NCBI GenBank assembly: GCA_036504895.1
Contig: DASXUJ010000097.1
Location: 1-57,811, forward strand
Direction: 5' to 3'
Source of the DNA: Syntrophorhabdaceae bacterium
GTDB taxonomy: Bacteria > Desulfobacterota > Syntrophorhabdia > Syntrophorhabdales > Syntrophorhabdaceae
Length of the DNA: 57,811 bases
Below are positions 37,710-45,746 of the stretch, one piece after another (position 1 is the stretch's first letter; every line of letters begins with the position of its first letter). Made by a program: the position numbers and the translations under genes. Under the pieces are notes generated by a model. The model was not told the origin of the DNA and did no database searches. It saw nothing but the letters and a program-made list of their open reading frames with translations.

Positions 37710-38334
37710 CGTGCCTTATTACCCCCTCCTTTTGAATCTCAGGGGGAAAATCTGCCTTGTCATCGGCGGAGGGGCGGTTGCGGAGCGCAAAGTGCGGATG
37801 CTGCTTAAATTCGGCGCATCGGTGAATGTCGTGAGCCCTAAAATGAGCCGGAAGCTGCTACGCTGGGCCGAAGACGGGAAAATTACAGTCAGGCGGGGAG
37901 AGTATTACGAAAGCGACCTTGAAGAAACGTCTCTTGTGTTCGCGGCTACCGATCGGGAAGAGGTGAATGCCAGAGTGAAAGAGGACGCATCCCGGAGGCA
38001 TATCCCGGTGAATGTGGTCGATAACCCCCGGCTCTGCGACTTTATCGTGCCCTCTCTTGTCACCAAAGGACCTATCTCCATAGCGATTTCGACATCAGGG
38101 ACACTGCCTTTCCTGTCCAAAAGACTCAGGCAATTGATCTCCCGCGAGATTACATGGGATTATGTGAAATACGCACGTATCATGGGAAGGGTGAGAAGAC
38201 TGCTTATCGAGACCGAAAAAGATGGGAAGAAGCGAAAGGAGATCCTCAAACATCTGGGGGAGATGGAGATGGAAGAGGTTAACAGAATCGGTTTCCGAAA
38301 AATAAAGAGCAAGTTTCTTGCCTCTCACGAATGA
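37678..38334 (+). CDS. Precorrin-2 dehydrogenase / sirohydrochlorin ferrochelatase-like (Met8p/CysG N-terminal type)
   Basis: The 218-residue protein has the Rossmann start YYPLLLNLRGKICLVIGGGAVAERKVRMLLKFGASVNVVSP, then VFAATDREEVNARV and VNVVDNPRLCDFIVPSLVTKGPISIAISTSGTLP. This is the siroheme-synthase N-terminal module. It oxidises precorrin-2 to sirohydrochlorin with NAD+ and may insert iron. The GTG at 37678 has GGGAGG 9-10 bases upstream; GTG 37711 just after the acylphosphatase stop is an alternative nearer to usual family starts. It leads a tetrapyrrole operon with ccsA-like, hemA and hemC genes, which fits siroheme or alternative-heme synthesis. Confidence 0.92.
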   Translation: MSSTPLPSGTDVPYYPLLLNLRGKICLVIGGGAVAERKVRMLLKFGASVNVVSPKMSRKLLRWAEDGKITVRRGEYYESDLEETSLVFAATDREEVNARVKEDASRRHIPVNVVDNPRLCDFIVPSLVTKGPISIAISTSGTLPFLSKRLRQLISREITWDYVKYARIMGRVRRLLIETEKDGKKRKEILKHLGEMEMEEVNRIGFRKIKSKFLASHE

Positions 38335-39152
38335 GCACCTCCCTTCTCATTGCCGCCCTCTGCCTTTATCTCATCTCCACGCTCTTCTACCTCCTCCAGA
38401 TCTCGACAGGCGCACTCCGCATGGGTATTCCCGCCTTTATCTGCCTCGCCGGGGGGTTTGTCGTCCAATTAGTGTCCCTGGTTTTGAGATATTTTCAGGC
38501 AGGCTATGCACCTGTAACCAATCTTCCCGAGGCTCTTTCGTTTTTTGCCTTCTGTGTCGCGGGATTCTTCCTCTACCTGAGAAGATCCTATAAGATCGAC
38601 CTTGTGGGTGCGATCGTCGCGCCGGTCCTGTCTCTCATGCTCATCTGGTCCCTTACCTACGCGACTGCAATAAGACCCCTTCCGCCGGTACTCAAGAGCT
38701 TCTGGCTCCCAGTGCACACCTTCCTTGCCTTCTCAGGCAATGCCATATTCCTGGTGGCTTTTTTCGTGTCCCTCCTCTACATAGTCGTGGAGAGGAGTAT
38801 CAAAAAAAAGACTTCCCTCTCCCTCTCGCCCCGTATACCCTCTCTCGAAACCCTCGATGCGATCAACTACAGGTGCATGTCCTACGGTTTCCCCCTCCTT
38901 ACCGTGGGGATCATTACCGGTTCCATATGGGCGGGTTTCGCGTGGGGCTCCCATTGGAGCTGGGACCCGAAGGAAACATGGTCTCTTGTCACGTGGATCG
39001 TCTATGCCATCCTCCTCCATAACCGTCTGACAATCGGGTGGAGAGGCAGAAAAACCGCATATATGATGATCATAGGGTTCTTTTTCATGTTATTCACTTT
39101 CTTAGGCGTCAATCTCTTCACCGGCGGATTGCACTCCTATGGACAGTGGTGA
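38331..39152 (+). CDS. ccsA: CcsA/HemX-type cytochrome c assembly membrane protein
   Basis: The 273-residue protein has about eight hydrophobic segments. It carries the heme-handling WWD-type motif WGSHWSWDPKETWSLVTWI (about 203-221), and conserved histidines in PVHTFLAFSGN and LFTGGLHSYG. Proteins of this size beside hemA are often annotated HemX; others are the CcsA half of system II cytochrome c maturation, which moves heme to the outside of the membrane. Position between the Met8-like gene and hemA supports a role in tetrapyrrole economy. The start overlaps the previous stop by 4 bases, and the stop TGA overlaps the hemA ATG by one base. Confidence 0.88.
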   Translation: MSTSLLIAALCLYLISTLFYLLQISTGALRMGIPAFICLAGGFVVQLVSLVLRYFQAGYAPVTNLPEALSFFAFCVAGFFLYLRRSYKIDLVGAIVAPVLSLMLIWSLTYATAIRPLPPVLKSFWLPVHTFLAFSGNAIFLVAFFVSLLYIVVERSIKKKTSLSLSPRIPSLETLDAINYRCMSYGFPLLTVGIITGSIWAGFAWGSHWSWDPKETWSLVTWIVYAILLHNRLTIGWRGRKTAYMMIIGFFFMLFTFLGVNLFTGGLHSYGQW

Positions 39153-40462
39153 TGCTTCCCGTGAAGGAGACTCTCCATATAGGGGTCTTTGGCCTCAATC
39201 ACAATACCGCCCCTCTGGGCATAAGGGAAAGACTCTATATATCCGAGACGATCGCACCGGAACTCCTTCAGTCCCTCAAGCATAGGGGAATGGAAGAGAT
39301 CATACTCCTCTCCACATGCAACAGGACGGAGATCTATTATTCCTGCAGAGACCGTGTACAGGCCCTCGATATCATAAAGAGCGCGCTCCGGGACCGGTTC
39401 GCCGTCGAAGGGGAGCGGCTCGATCCCTACACATATGTATTGTACGATGAAGACGCATACCGCCATCTTTTTCGCGTATCATCGGGACTCGATTCGATGG
39501 TTGTGGGAGAACCCCAGATTCTCGGACAGGTCAAAGACGCGTACCGCCTCGCCACGTCCCATGGGGCCACGGGATTTCTCCTGAATAAGGTCTTTCATCG
39601 TACGTTTCACGTCGCAAAACGCATCAGGTCGGAGACAAGGATCGGCTACAATCCCGTCTCCATCAGCTCCATGGCGGTGGAACTCTCGAAGAAGATCTTC
39701 CTCGATTTGAGCCGCAAGAGAATACTCGTGATCGGCGCCGGCGAGATGTGCGAAATTGCGCTCAAACACTTCAAAAAGGAAGGCTTGAGCGAGATATTCA
39801 TTACAAACAGGACCTTTCAGGGCGCCCTTCGGCTCGCGGAAGAATATGCGGGGATCGCCTCTCCTTTCACGGAGATGGAGGACCTCCTCACACGGGTGGA
39901 TATGGTACTCTCGTCCACCGGCTCTGAACAGCCGCTCATCGGTGCGACCCTTGTCCATTCGGTCATGAAAAAGAGAAAGAACCGGCCTCTTTTTTTCATC
40001 GATATCGCCGTCCCGAGGGATATCGACCCGGGAGTCAATAAAATAGACAACGTATACCTTTACGACATCGACGATCTTAAAGACCTTTCCCAGAGACACC
40101 TTTCGGATCGTCTGAAAGAGTCGGAGAAGGCTCAGGAGATTATGGAGGAGGAAGCGGCAAAATTCTCCCACTGGCTTACTCGCCTTGATATGGCTCCCCT
40201 TATCGTAAAGGTTGCTCATAAAGCAGAGGATATCAGGTCGGCAGAGGTGAAAAAGGGGCTCTCCAAAATGAAAGATCTGGACGAAGAGACTGTCGCCCGG
40301 ATCGAGGCCATGACCAGGGCCCTTGTGAGCAAGCTGCTCCACCCCCACCTTGCCCTTATCAAAGATAACGGAAGCCCCGAAGTCCTGGATGTGATGAAAA
40401 GACTATTTGAAATTGAGGATGGCGATGAAGAAGAGATGGATACTGGGGACCAGGGGGAGTAA
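39152..40462 (+). CDS. hemA: Glutamyl-tRNA reductase
   Basis: I start at ATG 39152 (MLPVKETLHIGVFGLNHNTAPLGIRE), where family similarity begins, giving 436 residues. The nucleophile Cys56 lies in LLSTCNRTEIY. GLDSMVVGEPQILGQVKDAY, the NADPH site VIGAGEMCEIALKH, ITNRTFQGA and FIDIAVPRDIDPGV are typical, followed by the helical dimerisation domain. It reduces glutamyl-tRNA(Glu) to glutamate-1-semialdehyde, the first step of C5 tetrapyrrole synthesis. It overlaps ccsA by one base and hemC by 38 bases. Confidence 0.96.
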   Translation: MLPVKETLHIGVFGLNHNTAPLGIRERLYISETIAPELLQSLKHRGMEEIILLSTCNRTEIYYSCRDRVQALDIIKSALRDRFAVEGERLDPYTYVLYDEDAYRHLFRVSSGLDSMVVGEPQILGQVKDAYRLATSHGATGFLLNKVFHRTFHVAKRIRSETRIGYNPVSISSMAVELSKKIFLDLSRKRILVIGAGEMCEIALKHFKKEGLSEIFITNRTFQGALRLAEEYAGIASPFTEMEDLLTRVDMVLSSTGSEQPLIGATLVHSVMKKRKNRPLFFIDIAVPRDIDPGVNKIDNVYLYDIDDLKDLSQRHLSDRLKESEKAQEIMEEEAAKFSHWLTRLDMAPLIVKVAHKAEDIRSAEVKKGLSKMKDLDEETVARIEAMTRALVSKLLHPHLALIKDNGSPEVLDVMKRLFEIEDGDEEEMDTGDQGE

Positions 40463-41321
40463 GCTCGCCCTCACGCAGACGGGAATGGTGGTGGCCGAGC
40501 TCAGGTCCCTCTATCCTGAATGGGAGTTCACCACCAAGATTATTAAGACAACAGGCGATACCATATGGGATAAGCCCATTCATACTATCGGCGAAAAAGG
40601 GCTCTTTGTGAAGGAGATCGAAGAGGCACTCGAAAAGGGAGAGATCGATCTGGCCGTCCACAGCATGAAAGACCTTCCCACGGGACTCCCCTCGGGACTC
40701 GTCATTGCCGCCGTGCTCAAAAGAGAAGACCCGAGGGACGCCCTCTTGTCCCGCTCCCCCCTGAGCTTCGATACATTGAAACAGGGTGCGAGGATCGGCA
40801 CGAACAGCCTTCGCAGGAAATCTCAGATCCTTCATTGCCACCCCGGGGTCAAAATTATTCCGATCAGGGGGAACGTAGATACCCGCATCCGGAAAATGGA
40901 TGACCTTGACCTTCAAGCCATCGTTCTCGCCCTGGCCGGAATCAGGAGAATGGGTTATGAAGATTCGGTGCGGGACATCCTCTCCCTCGATATCCTGGTG
41001 CCGCCGTCAGGACAGGGCGCAATCGGGGTAGAGAGCCGTGACGAGGCGGAATCAATCGATCTCCTGAAGCCCCTGGACCACAGGGAAAGCCGTAAAGAGG
41101 TCGAGACGGAGCGCCTGCTTCAGACCATGATCGGCGGCGGATGCAGCGTCCCCCTCGGGATCAACGCGTGCATCGGCTCCGGGGAACTGGTCGTGCGGGC
41201 TGCCTACAGTGACGAACAGGGTCTTTCGCTCGTGAGGGTGAAGGAATCCGGCCCGGTGGAGACAGCCGCGCAGATCGTGAAGAGAGCCTTCGAGGGCCTC
41301 AATATAACCCTCCAACAATAA
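40425..41321 (+). CDS. hemC: Porphobilinogen deaminase (hydroxymethylbilane synthase)
   Basis: ATG 40425 has GAGG with 7-base spacing; two earlier possible starts lack that. The 298-residue protein begins MKKRWILGTRGSKLALTQ. It shows EKGLFVKEIEEALEKGEIDLAVHSMKDLPT with the catalytic Asp. GTNSLRRKSQ and IRGNVDTR form the substrate-binding Arg set, and GGGCSVPLG holds Cys240, which carries the dipyrromethane cofactor. It polymerises four porphobilinogens to hydroxymethylbilane. hemD and hemB are not in this operon segment. The plus-strand run ends here, facing ribF. Confidence 0.96.
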   Translation: MKKRWILGTRGSKLALTQTGMVVAELRSLYPEWEFTTKIIKTTGDTIWDKPIHTIGEKGLFVKEIEEALEKGEIDLAVHSMKDLPTGLPSGLVIAAVLKREDPRDALLSRSPLSFDTLKQGARIGTNSLRRKSQILHCHPGVKIIPIRGNVDTRIRKMDDLDLQAIVLALAGIRRMGYEDSVRDILSLDILVPPSGQGAIGVESRDEAESIDLLKPLDHRESRKEVETERLLQTMIGGGCSVPLGINACIGSGELVVRAAYSDEQGLSLVRVKESGPVETAAQIVKRAFEGLNITLQQ

Positions 41322-41376
41322 TGCATGTGCGGGAAATAAAGGACCCCCCGGTCGGTCGATGCTCAGCAGAAACTTC

Positions 41377-42309
41377 CTAATACCCTTCCTTTTCGCGGAA
41401 ATATGACCGTGTTTCCTCCACGTCTTGTCCGATCCTTTGCTTCAGCTCATCCACAGAGCTGAATTTCTTTTCATCCCTGATCCTCCGGTAAAAAAAGAGG
41501 GTAACCTTTTCGCCGTAGAGATCACCGTCGAAACCGAGGATGAAGGATTCTATCGTTAAATTCTCCCCGTCGAAGGTCGGGTTAAAACCCACGTTCGTCA
41601 CCGCCTTGAATACCTGGCCTTTTGCCATTATGGCGGAGGAATAGACGCCGGTTTTGGGGATAAGATCATATTCGGTGGTGACATTGACTGTCGGAAATCC
41701 GAGGTCCCTGCCCCGGCCGAACCCTTCCACCACCCGCCCTTCTATCATATAAGGACGGCCCAAGAAATCGATCGCCCTCTCCGTCTCCCCTTCAATAACC
41801 ATATGGCGTATACGGTTGCTGCCTATTTTTTCTCCGTGAAGGGTGATGGCCTCCACGATTTCGAAAAAAAAGCCGTATTTTTCCGAGAGCTTCCTGAGGA
41901 GGCCCACATCGCCCCTGCCCTGAGCGCCGAACCTGAAGTCATAGCCCACGATAAGCCCCTTGATGCCTATCCTGCCCACAAGAATATCCTTTACATACTC
42001 TTCCGGCTCGACCGACCGGAATTCTGTGGTAAAGGGGACGATGATCATCACATCGATGCCGGTTGATTCGACCAGCCTCTTCTTCAGGGTAAGAGGAGAG
42101 ATGAGCCCCACAAAAGCATCGGGTCTCACTATCGTAAGGGGATGGGGATTGAAGGTCATCAGCATGGAGGTCCCCCCGAGAGGAAGGGCCTTCTCCTTTA
42201 CCCGTTCGATTATCGCTTTATGGCCTATGTGGAGACCGTCGTAGTTGCCGATGGTCAGCACCGGATTTTGAAATCTCTCGGAAATATCGAGGGATTCAAA
42301 GATTATCAT
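41377..42309 (-). CDS. ribF: Bifunctional riboflavin kinase / FAD synthetase
   Basis: The 310-residue enzyme has the nucleotidyltransferase half with LTIGNYDGLHIGHKAII and TFNPHPLTIV. A riboflavin kinase half contains the family signatures GRPYMIEGRVVEGFGRGRDLGFPTVNV and GVYSS. TNVGFNPTF and ESFILGFDGDLYGEKVTLFFYRRIRDEKKF complete it. It makes FMN and FAD in the cytoplasm. The gene is monocistronic, convergent with hemC and divergent from tRNA-Leu. Motifs and length are normal. Confidence 0.96.
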   Translation of the reverse strand: MIIFESLDISERFQNPVLTIGNYDGLHIGHKAIIERVKEKALPLGGTSMLMTFNPHPLTIVRPDAFVGLISPLTLKKRLVESTGIDVMIIVPFTTEFRSVEPEEYVKDILVGRIGIKGLIVGYDFRFGAQGRGDVGLLRKLSEKYGFFFEIVEAITLHGEKIGSNRIRHMVIEGETERAIDFLGRPYMIEGRVVEGFGRGRDLGFPTVNVTTEYDLIPKTGVYSSAIMAKGQVFKAVTNVGFNPTFDGENLTIESFILGFDGDLYGEKVTLFFYRRIRDEKKFSSVDELKQRIGQDVEETRSYFREKEGY

Positions 42310-42319
42310 AATTCACCTC

Positions 42320-42346
42320 TTGACATAGGTTCAATATCCATATAAG
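42320..42346 (+). promoter_or_regulatory. Promoter of tRNA-Leu
   Basis: TTGACA (42320-42325) and TATAAG (42341-42346) with a 15-base spacer, ending 10 bases before the tRNA. The spacer is short, but no other promoter is visible. Confidence 0.45.
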
Positions 42347-42356
42347 TTAAAGGGGT

Positions 42357-42440
42357 GCCGAAGTGGCGGAATAGGCAGACGCGCTAGGTTCAGGGTCTAG
42401 TAGGTGCAAGCCTGTGCGGGTTCAAGTCCCGCCTTCGGCA
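42357..42440 (+). tRNA. tRNA-Leu(CAG)
   Basis: The acceptor stem GCCGAAG (42357-42363) pairs with CTTCGGC (42433-42439), with discriminator A at 42440. The D-arm has GGCAGACGC as in leucine tRNAs. The anticodon stem-loop CTAGG-TTCAGGG-TCTAG places CAG at 42391-42393. A long variable arm (TAGGTGCAAGCCTG region) and the T-loop GGGTTCAAGTCCC follow. The class II shape fits Leu. The 3' CCA is not encoded. Confidence 0.95.
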
Positions 42441-42836
42441 TTTTATTTTATCTCGATTATAAAGCCGATCCCGCCCACCTGCCACTGTTACATCCCTCTA
42501 TCCAACAGGCTTTGAGAATACCACAAGAACCGTTTCAGTACAATATTTAATGCAACCCAGGGCTGCCCGCCCGGAACAGGAGCCAGTCTCTTTAGGAGAG
42601 CAACGCCCTCCTCTCCTTTCATCCGGTTCAGCAGTATTTCTTTGCCCATAACAGCCCTCACAGGACCGGATCTCCCACGTGAACGCTCAATTTACGGTGG
42701 CGGATAAAGCAGCCGATATGTGCGTGCATGCCGCCTTCGGAAAACGGTTCGCCCCTGGCGATATTATTACGGGATCTTCGGCGCTAAAGGCCGCTCAAAC
42801 GACCCGAACCCGGGGAGGTCCTTCGCTTCCTTCGGT
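42441..42836. other. Intergenic stretch with short open frames, no firm gene
   Basis: Nothing certain is seen here. The minus strand holds two adjacent short frames: one ending at 42658 with MHAHIGCFIRHRKLSVHVGD, and one at 42649-42488. Both read more like protein than random, which may indicate a decayed gene. A 10-base repeat CCGCCTTCGG occurs at the tRNA 3' end and near 42730. Confidence 0.3.
42488..42649 (-). CDS. Possible small ORF or gene remnant
   Basis: A 53-codon frame starts at ATG 42649 with GAGGG four bases upstream. It begins MGKEILLNRMKGEEGVALLK and ends LKRFLWYSQSLLDRGM. Charged and hydrophobic residues alternate in a helical pattern and no family is recognised. It follows at once on another short frame, so it may be the 3' part of a broken gene. 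Confidence 0.22.
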   Translation of the reverse strand: MGKEILLNRMKGEEGVALLKRLAPVPGGQPWVALNIVLKRFLWYSQSLLDRGM

Positions 42837-43349
42837 CTAGGCCTTCGCTGCGGAAAGGCACCGAATGATCTCCCCCACATACATTCTGTGGTAATCTTTG
42901 AGAGGATAGAAATCTTCAATTTTGGAATCGATAAAATGCTCGGGATTAAGATCCTGATGATATATCTTCCTGCACTCGAGGACTAACCGAGCCTCAGCAA
43001 AATAGATGGTCTCCCCGTCAAAGACGGGCGTCAGGCCTGTCTCGGCCACCTTGTTCACGTCCCTTCCCGATTTGGAGCCGCAATAAGTAAGGATGTCCCT
43101 GTATTGCTCCTCAAGAAAGGTGAGGGTGTAGAGATCGGAGTTCTCCATAAACTCGTATGTATAGCGCGTCGGCCTTATCACGCAGAAGCAAACGTTTCTC
43201 TCCCACAGGACCCCCAGACCGCCCCAGGCACCGGTCATGGTATTGAATGCCTCTTTTGTCCCGGCCGTAATCAGCATCCACTCCTTGCCAATCAGCCTGA
43301 ATGGATTGTCGGCTATTTCCTCAGCTCTTAATTCCTTGAAACGTCCCAT
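42837..43349 (-). CDS. Flavin reductase family protein (FMN-binding split barrel)
   Basis: ATG 43349 follows GGGAGG at 5 bases, so the product is 170 residues; 14 codons further upstream are not supported. It shows EIADNPFRLIGKEWMLITAGTKEAFNTMTGAWGGLGVLWER, where the strand-turn TAG..xxxNTMTGAWG is the FMN-phosphate-binding part of the DIM6/NTAB flavin-reductase family. RPTRYTYEFMENSDLYTLTFL follows. Proteins of this type reduce or bind FMN and are frequent in anaerobes, where partners are often unknown. It is a single gene with its own ribosome site. Confidence 0.87.
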   Translation of the reverse strand: MGRFKELRAEEIADNPFRLIGKEWMLITAGTKEAFNTMTGAWGGLGVLWERNVCFCVIRPTRYTYEFMENSDLYTLTFLEEQYRDILTYCGSKSGRDVNKVAETGLTPVFDGETIYFAEARLVLECRKIYHQDLNPEHFIDSKIEDFYPLKDYHRMYVGEIIRCLSAAKA

Positions 43350-43491
43350 CGTCGCCTCCCTCGTCCCGACATGTGTTACTCCTGTAATCATAGGCGTGGA
43401 CCGATCGTTTTGTCAATGTCGGAGGCCCTCCCGGAACGAATGACCCCGCCACCTTTACGGCCCAAAAACATTCGCCATCACGCCTCGATTA

Positions 43492-43500
43492 TGTTATAAT
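43492..43500 (+). promoter_or_regulatory. Extended -10 promoter before the 110-residue membrane protein
   Basis: TGTTATAAT is a perfect extended -10 element. Only nine bases separate it from the ATG at 43510, so the transcript would be leaderless or carry one to three leader bases. No good -35 is seen. Confidence 0.45.
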
Positions 43501-43509
43501 TTTGCACTT

Positions 43510-43842
43510 ATGAACCAGCGAAAAAAGAGTGGAATCTTGTGGATCGTAATCGGCATGTGTGTTCCTTTGCTCGCCCTGCCTTTCCTGTCCGGGTGGTCGA
43601 AAGAGAGGGGCTTTTTTGAAAATGTCTACAAAATTGGGATACCCATAAAGAAAGATGTCCACGGCATGGCCGGCAACGAGCCCCTCGCCCATGTGGACGG
43701 CGGCCAAGGCGGCGGCTCAAAGCTCTCGATCCTCATTCCCAAGAGGATACCTTTCAGGTTCTTTCTTGTAGTCACGCTTATCTTCTTCTACATAGGGATC
43801 GTGAGATTGGCTCCCCCACGGCGGGAACAGGACGACGAGTAG
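43510..43842 (+). CDS. Small two-helix membrane protein, unknown function
   Basis: The 110-residue product has two hydrophobic stretches, ILWIVIGMCVPLLALPFLSG (about 9-28) and FRFFLVVTLIFFYIGIVRL (about 82-100). Between them lies a 50-residue polar loop that is Gly-rich near its middle (GGQGGGSK). A basic N-terminus suggests both ends face the cytoplasm. I recognise no family. No Shine-Dalgarno is visible; the ATG lies just after a TATAAT, so the message may be leaderless, or translation may begin at a later Met (MCVPL, residue 16). It stands alone between two minus-strand genes. Confidence 0.55.
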   Translation: MNQRKKSGILWIVIGMCVPLLALPFLSGWSKERGFFENVYKIGIPIKKDVHGMAGNEPLAHVDGGQGGGSKLSILIPKRIPFRFFLVVTLIFFYIGIVRLAPPRREQDDE

Positions 43843-43909
43843 CTACGCCTGGGGGCTTCCGACCGCTATCACTTCCTCCGACAAAGGTCCTGACCGGCCT
43901 TCCTTTATT

Positions 43910-43935
43910 CGCTCGCTCGCTCACTCACTCACTCA
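43910..43935. repeat. Tetranucleotide microsatellite
   Basis: (CGCT)x3 followed by (CACT)x3 and CA. It lies in the noncoding gap between the small membrane protein and a terminator, so length change would not shift a reading frame. Confidence 0.8.
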
Positions 43936-44041
43936 GGATAGAATACTGATATCGCAGTCTGCTTACCCGTCGTCGCCTGTCAACAAAAGGACTTTCGGCT
44001 CTATCCACGCCGACGTATAAAAAATCCATAAGGATTCATAC

Positions 44042-44078
44042 AAAAAGGCCCCTTCCCGCGAGGAGAAGAGGCCTTTTT
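44042..44078 (-). terminator. Terminator of the decarboxylase operon, probably bidirectional
   Basis: AAAAAGGCC (44042-44050) pairs with GGCCTTTTT (44070-44078), extended inward by CTTC/GAAG after one mismatch. U-rich ends on both strands would let it work in either direction. It lies 20 bases after the 162-residue gene. Confidence 0.8.
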
Positions 44079-44097
44079 CGTGTCCTTAGAATTACTT

Positions 44098-44586
44098 TTA
44101 CGCCTTCGCCACCTTCTTCTTTTCAGGGAAGAACTTCTTCATCACTGCGCTGTTGATGTTGAGAAAGACCCAAAGGACACAGAGAACAAAAAAGACGCCG
44201 GCAAACCGGATGGCAAGGGTGCTGAAGACCCACGTCATATTGTCTCTCGTGATCTTGACCGTAGTCTTGGCTCCTCCGTCCTTGAAGATGCCGATGGAGT
44301 GCCACTGGGCCCCGCCCTGGTCCTCAATGTACATCTGATCGCTCCAGTCACGGAACTTCTCGTCAGGATATTTGGCCATGGCGTCTTTGTAGAAGGCGAG
44401 GACCTTCTCGTAGGGAAGGTTGTATTCTATATAGATCGCCGTACTTTCGGTCTTGACGGTTGTGCCCCCCGGCAATAGCGGAGCATTCCAGGGCGGCTCG
44501 CCGCCCCCCCATGCCTGCAGCGAAAGGGGCGCCAGGACCAGACCGAACATAAGGCCTATAAAGATAGCAAAAATTGTTCTTTTCAT
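44098..44586 (-). CDS. Secreted-domain membrane protein, decarboxylase gamma-like
   Basis: The 162-residue product has a signal-type N-terminus (MKRTIFAIFIGLMFGLVLAPLSLQA). A soluble domain of about 90 residues follows, with YIEYNLPYEKVLAFYKDAMAKYPDEKF and HSIGIFKDGG. A single C-terminal membrane helix (STLAIRFAGVFFVLCVLWVFLNINS) leads into a Lys-rich tail (FFPEKKKVAKA). The helix plus basic cytoplasmic end resembles small gamma subunits (OadG/MmdD) of Na+-pumping decarboxylases. The gene directly follows the beta subunit by 14 bases. The periplasmic domain is not part of ordinary gamma subunits, so the assignment rests on context and may be wrong. Confidence 0.55.
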   Translation of the reverse strand: MKRTIFAIFIGLMFGLVLAPLSLQAWGGGEPPWNAPLLPGGTTVKTESTAIYIEYNLPYEKVLAFYKDAMAKYPDEKFRDWSDQMYIEDQGGAQWHSIGIFKDGGAKTTVKITRDNMTWVFSTLAIRFAGVFFVLCVLWVFLNINSAVMKKFFPEKKKVAKA

Positions 44587-44600
44587 ATGCGCGCCTCCTT

Positions 44601-45746
44601 CTACTCAAACATGGATATAAGCATGCCCGCCGCAGCCGGGGAACCGATCGATCCGGCGAGACAGGCAGCCATCGCGTGCATGAGCAGATAATTCTTCTTA
44701 TCGTACTGCTGACCCACCAGCTGAGAAAGCCTCGGAGCCATGGGAATGGCCGAAACACCGGAGTTACCGATGAGCGGGTTGATCTTGTTCTTTACCATCA
44801 GGTTGATGACCTTTACGGTGAGGATGCCGCCCGCGGTACAGACTACGAAGTCAAGAAGTCCAAGACCGAAAACCAGCATGGGCTTATAGGTGAGGAATAC
44901 ATGTGCCTGCATGGAGGCGCCCACGCTCAAGCCGAGGAAAATGGTGACGATGTCCATAAGAGGATTTGCCGCCGTGTCGGTAAGGCGTTTCACCACGCCG
45001 CTGACGCGCATGAGGTTACCGAACATGAGCATACCCATGAGGGGCATGACAGCCGGAACCATGAGGGCGATGATGCCGCCGCAGGTCAGGGGGAAGAGCA
45101 CTAATTCAGTGCGGGAGCACCTTCTCCCCACTTTCATTTTTATGAGTCGTTCCTTATCGCTCGTCATTAACCTCATGATGGGAGCCTGAATGATGGGTAC
45201 GAGAGACATGTAGGAATAGGCGGCCAGTGTGTTCGCACTCAGAAGATGGGGTGCGAGCTTTGCGGTAAGATAAATAGTGGTAGGACCGTCCGCCCCACCG
45301 ATGATGCCCACCGATGCCGCTTCTTTGATTGTGAAGCCGGCAAGGATCGTGCCGGTAAAGGTCACGAAGACGCCCAACTGTGCTCCAGCCCCGATAAGAA
45401 GCATCTTGGGGTTGGATATCATGGGCTCAAAATCCGTCATAGCCCCGAGGCCCAAAAATATGAGACAGGGGATTACCTCCCATAGTATGCCGTATTTATA
45501 AAAGAATTGAAGTAGCTCCGGGTGGCCGCTCTCGGTGTATCCGAAGAGGGGGGTATTCGGAAAATTGACCAGAAAGATCCCGAAGCCGATAGGCAGGAGA
45601 AGAAGAGGCTCGAAATCTTTTACAATCGCCATATAGAGAAAGAAGCACCCTATGGCCCACATTACCACGTGTTGCCAGGTCAAGCTGGGGAACCCCGTAG
45701 TCTTGAACGTGCCAACCAGCAAATCCCAAATCTCGTTAAAACTCAT
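44601..45746 (-). CDS. Sodium ion-translocating decarboxylase beta subunit
   Basis: ATG 45746 follows GGAGG at 6 bases. The 381-residue polytopic protein matches OadB/GcdB/MmdB: ILWEVIPCLIFLGLGAMTDFEPMISNPK (88-115), GIIGGADGPTTIYL with Asp153 as the Na+/H+ site, and the closing NPLIGNSGVSAIPMAPR with NYLLMHAMAACLAGSIGS. These subunits use decarboxylation of carboxybiotin to pump Na+ out. No biotin protein or carboxyltransferase alpha is nearby. In syntrophs the partner may be a glutaconyl- or methylmalonyl-CoA decarboxylase encoded elsewhere. The enzyme specificity cannot be read from beta. Expression is driven by a strong promoter with an operator just upstream. Confidence 0.92.
   Translation of the reverse strand: MSFNEIWDLLVGTFKTTGFPSLTWQHVVMWAIGCFFLYMAIVKDFEPLLLLPIGFGIFLVNFPNTPLFGYTESGHPELLQFFYKYGILWEVIPCLIFLGLGAMTDFEPMISNPKMLLIGAGAQLGVFVTFTGTILAGFTIKEAASVGIIGGADGPTTIYLTAKLAPHLLSANTLAAYSYMSLVPIIQAPIMRLMTSDKERLIKMKVGRRCSRTELVLFPLTCGGIIALMVPAVMPLMGMLMFGNLMRVSGVVKRLTDTAANPLMDIVTIFLGLSVGASMQAHVFLTYKPMLVFGLGLLDFVVCTAGGILTVKVINLMVKNKINPLIGNSGVSAIPMAPRLSQLVGQQYDKKNYLLMHAMAACLAGSIGSPAAAGMLISMFE

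Noticed and set aside
42430-42740. CCGCCTTCGG repeat at the tRNA-Leu 3' end and 300 bases further, as an integration att site
   Set aside because: Ten bases is too short, no integrase or mobile gene lies between the copies, and the sequence composition makes chance likely.
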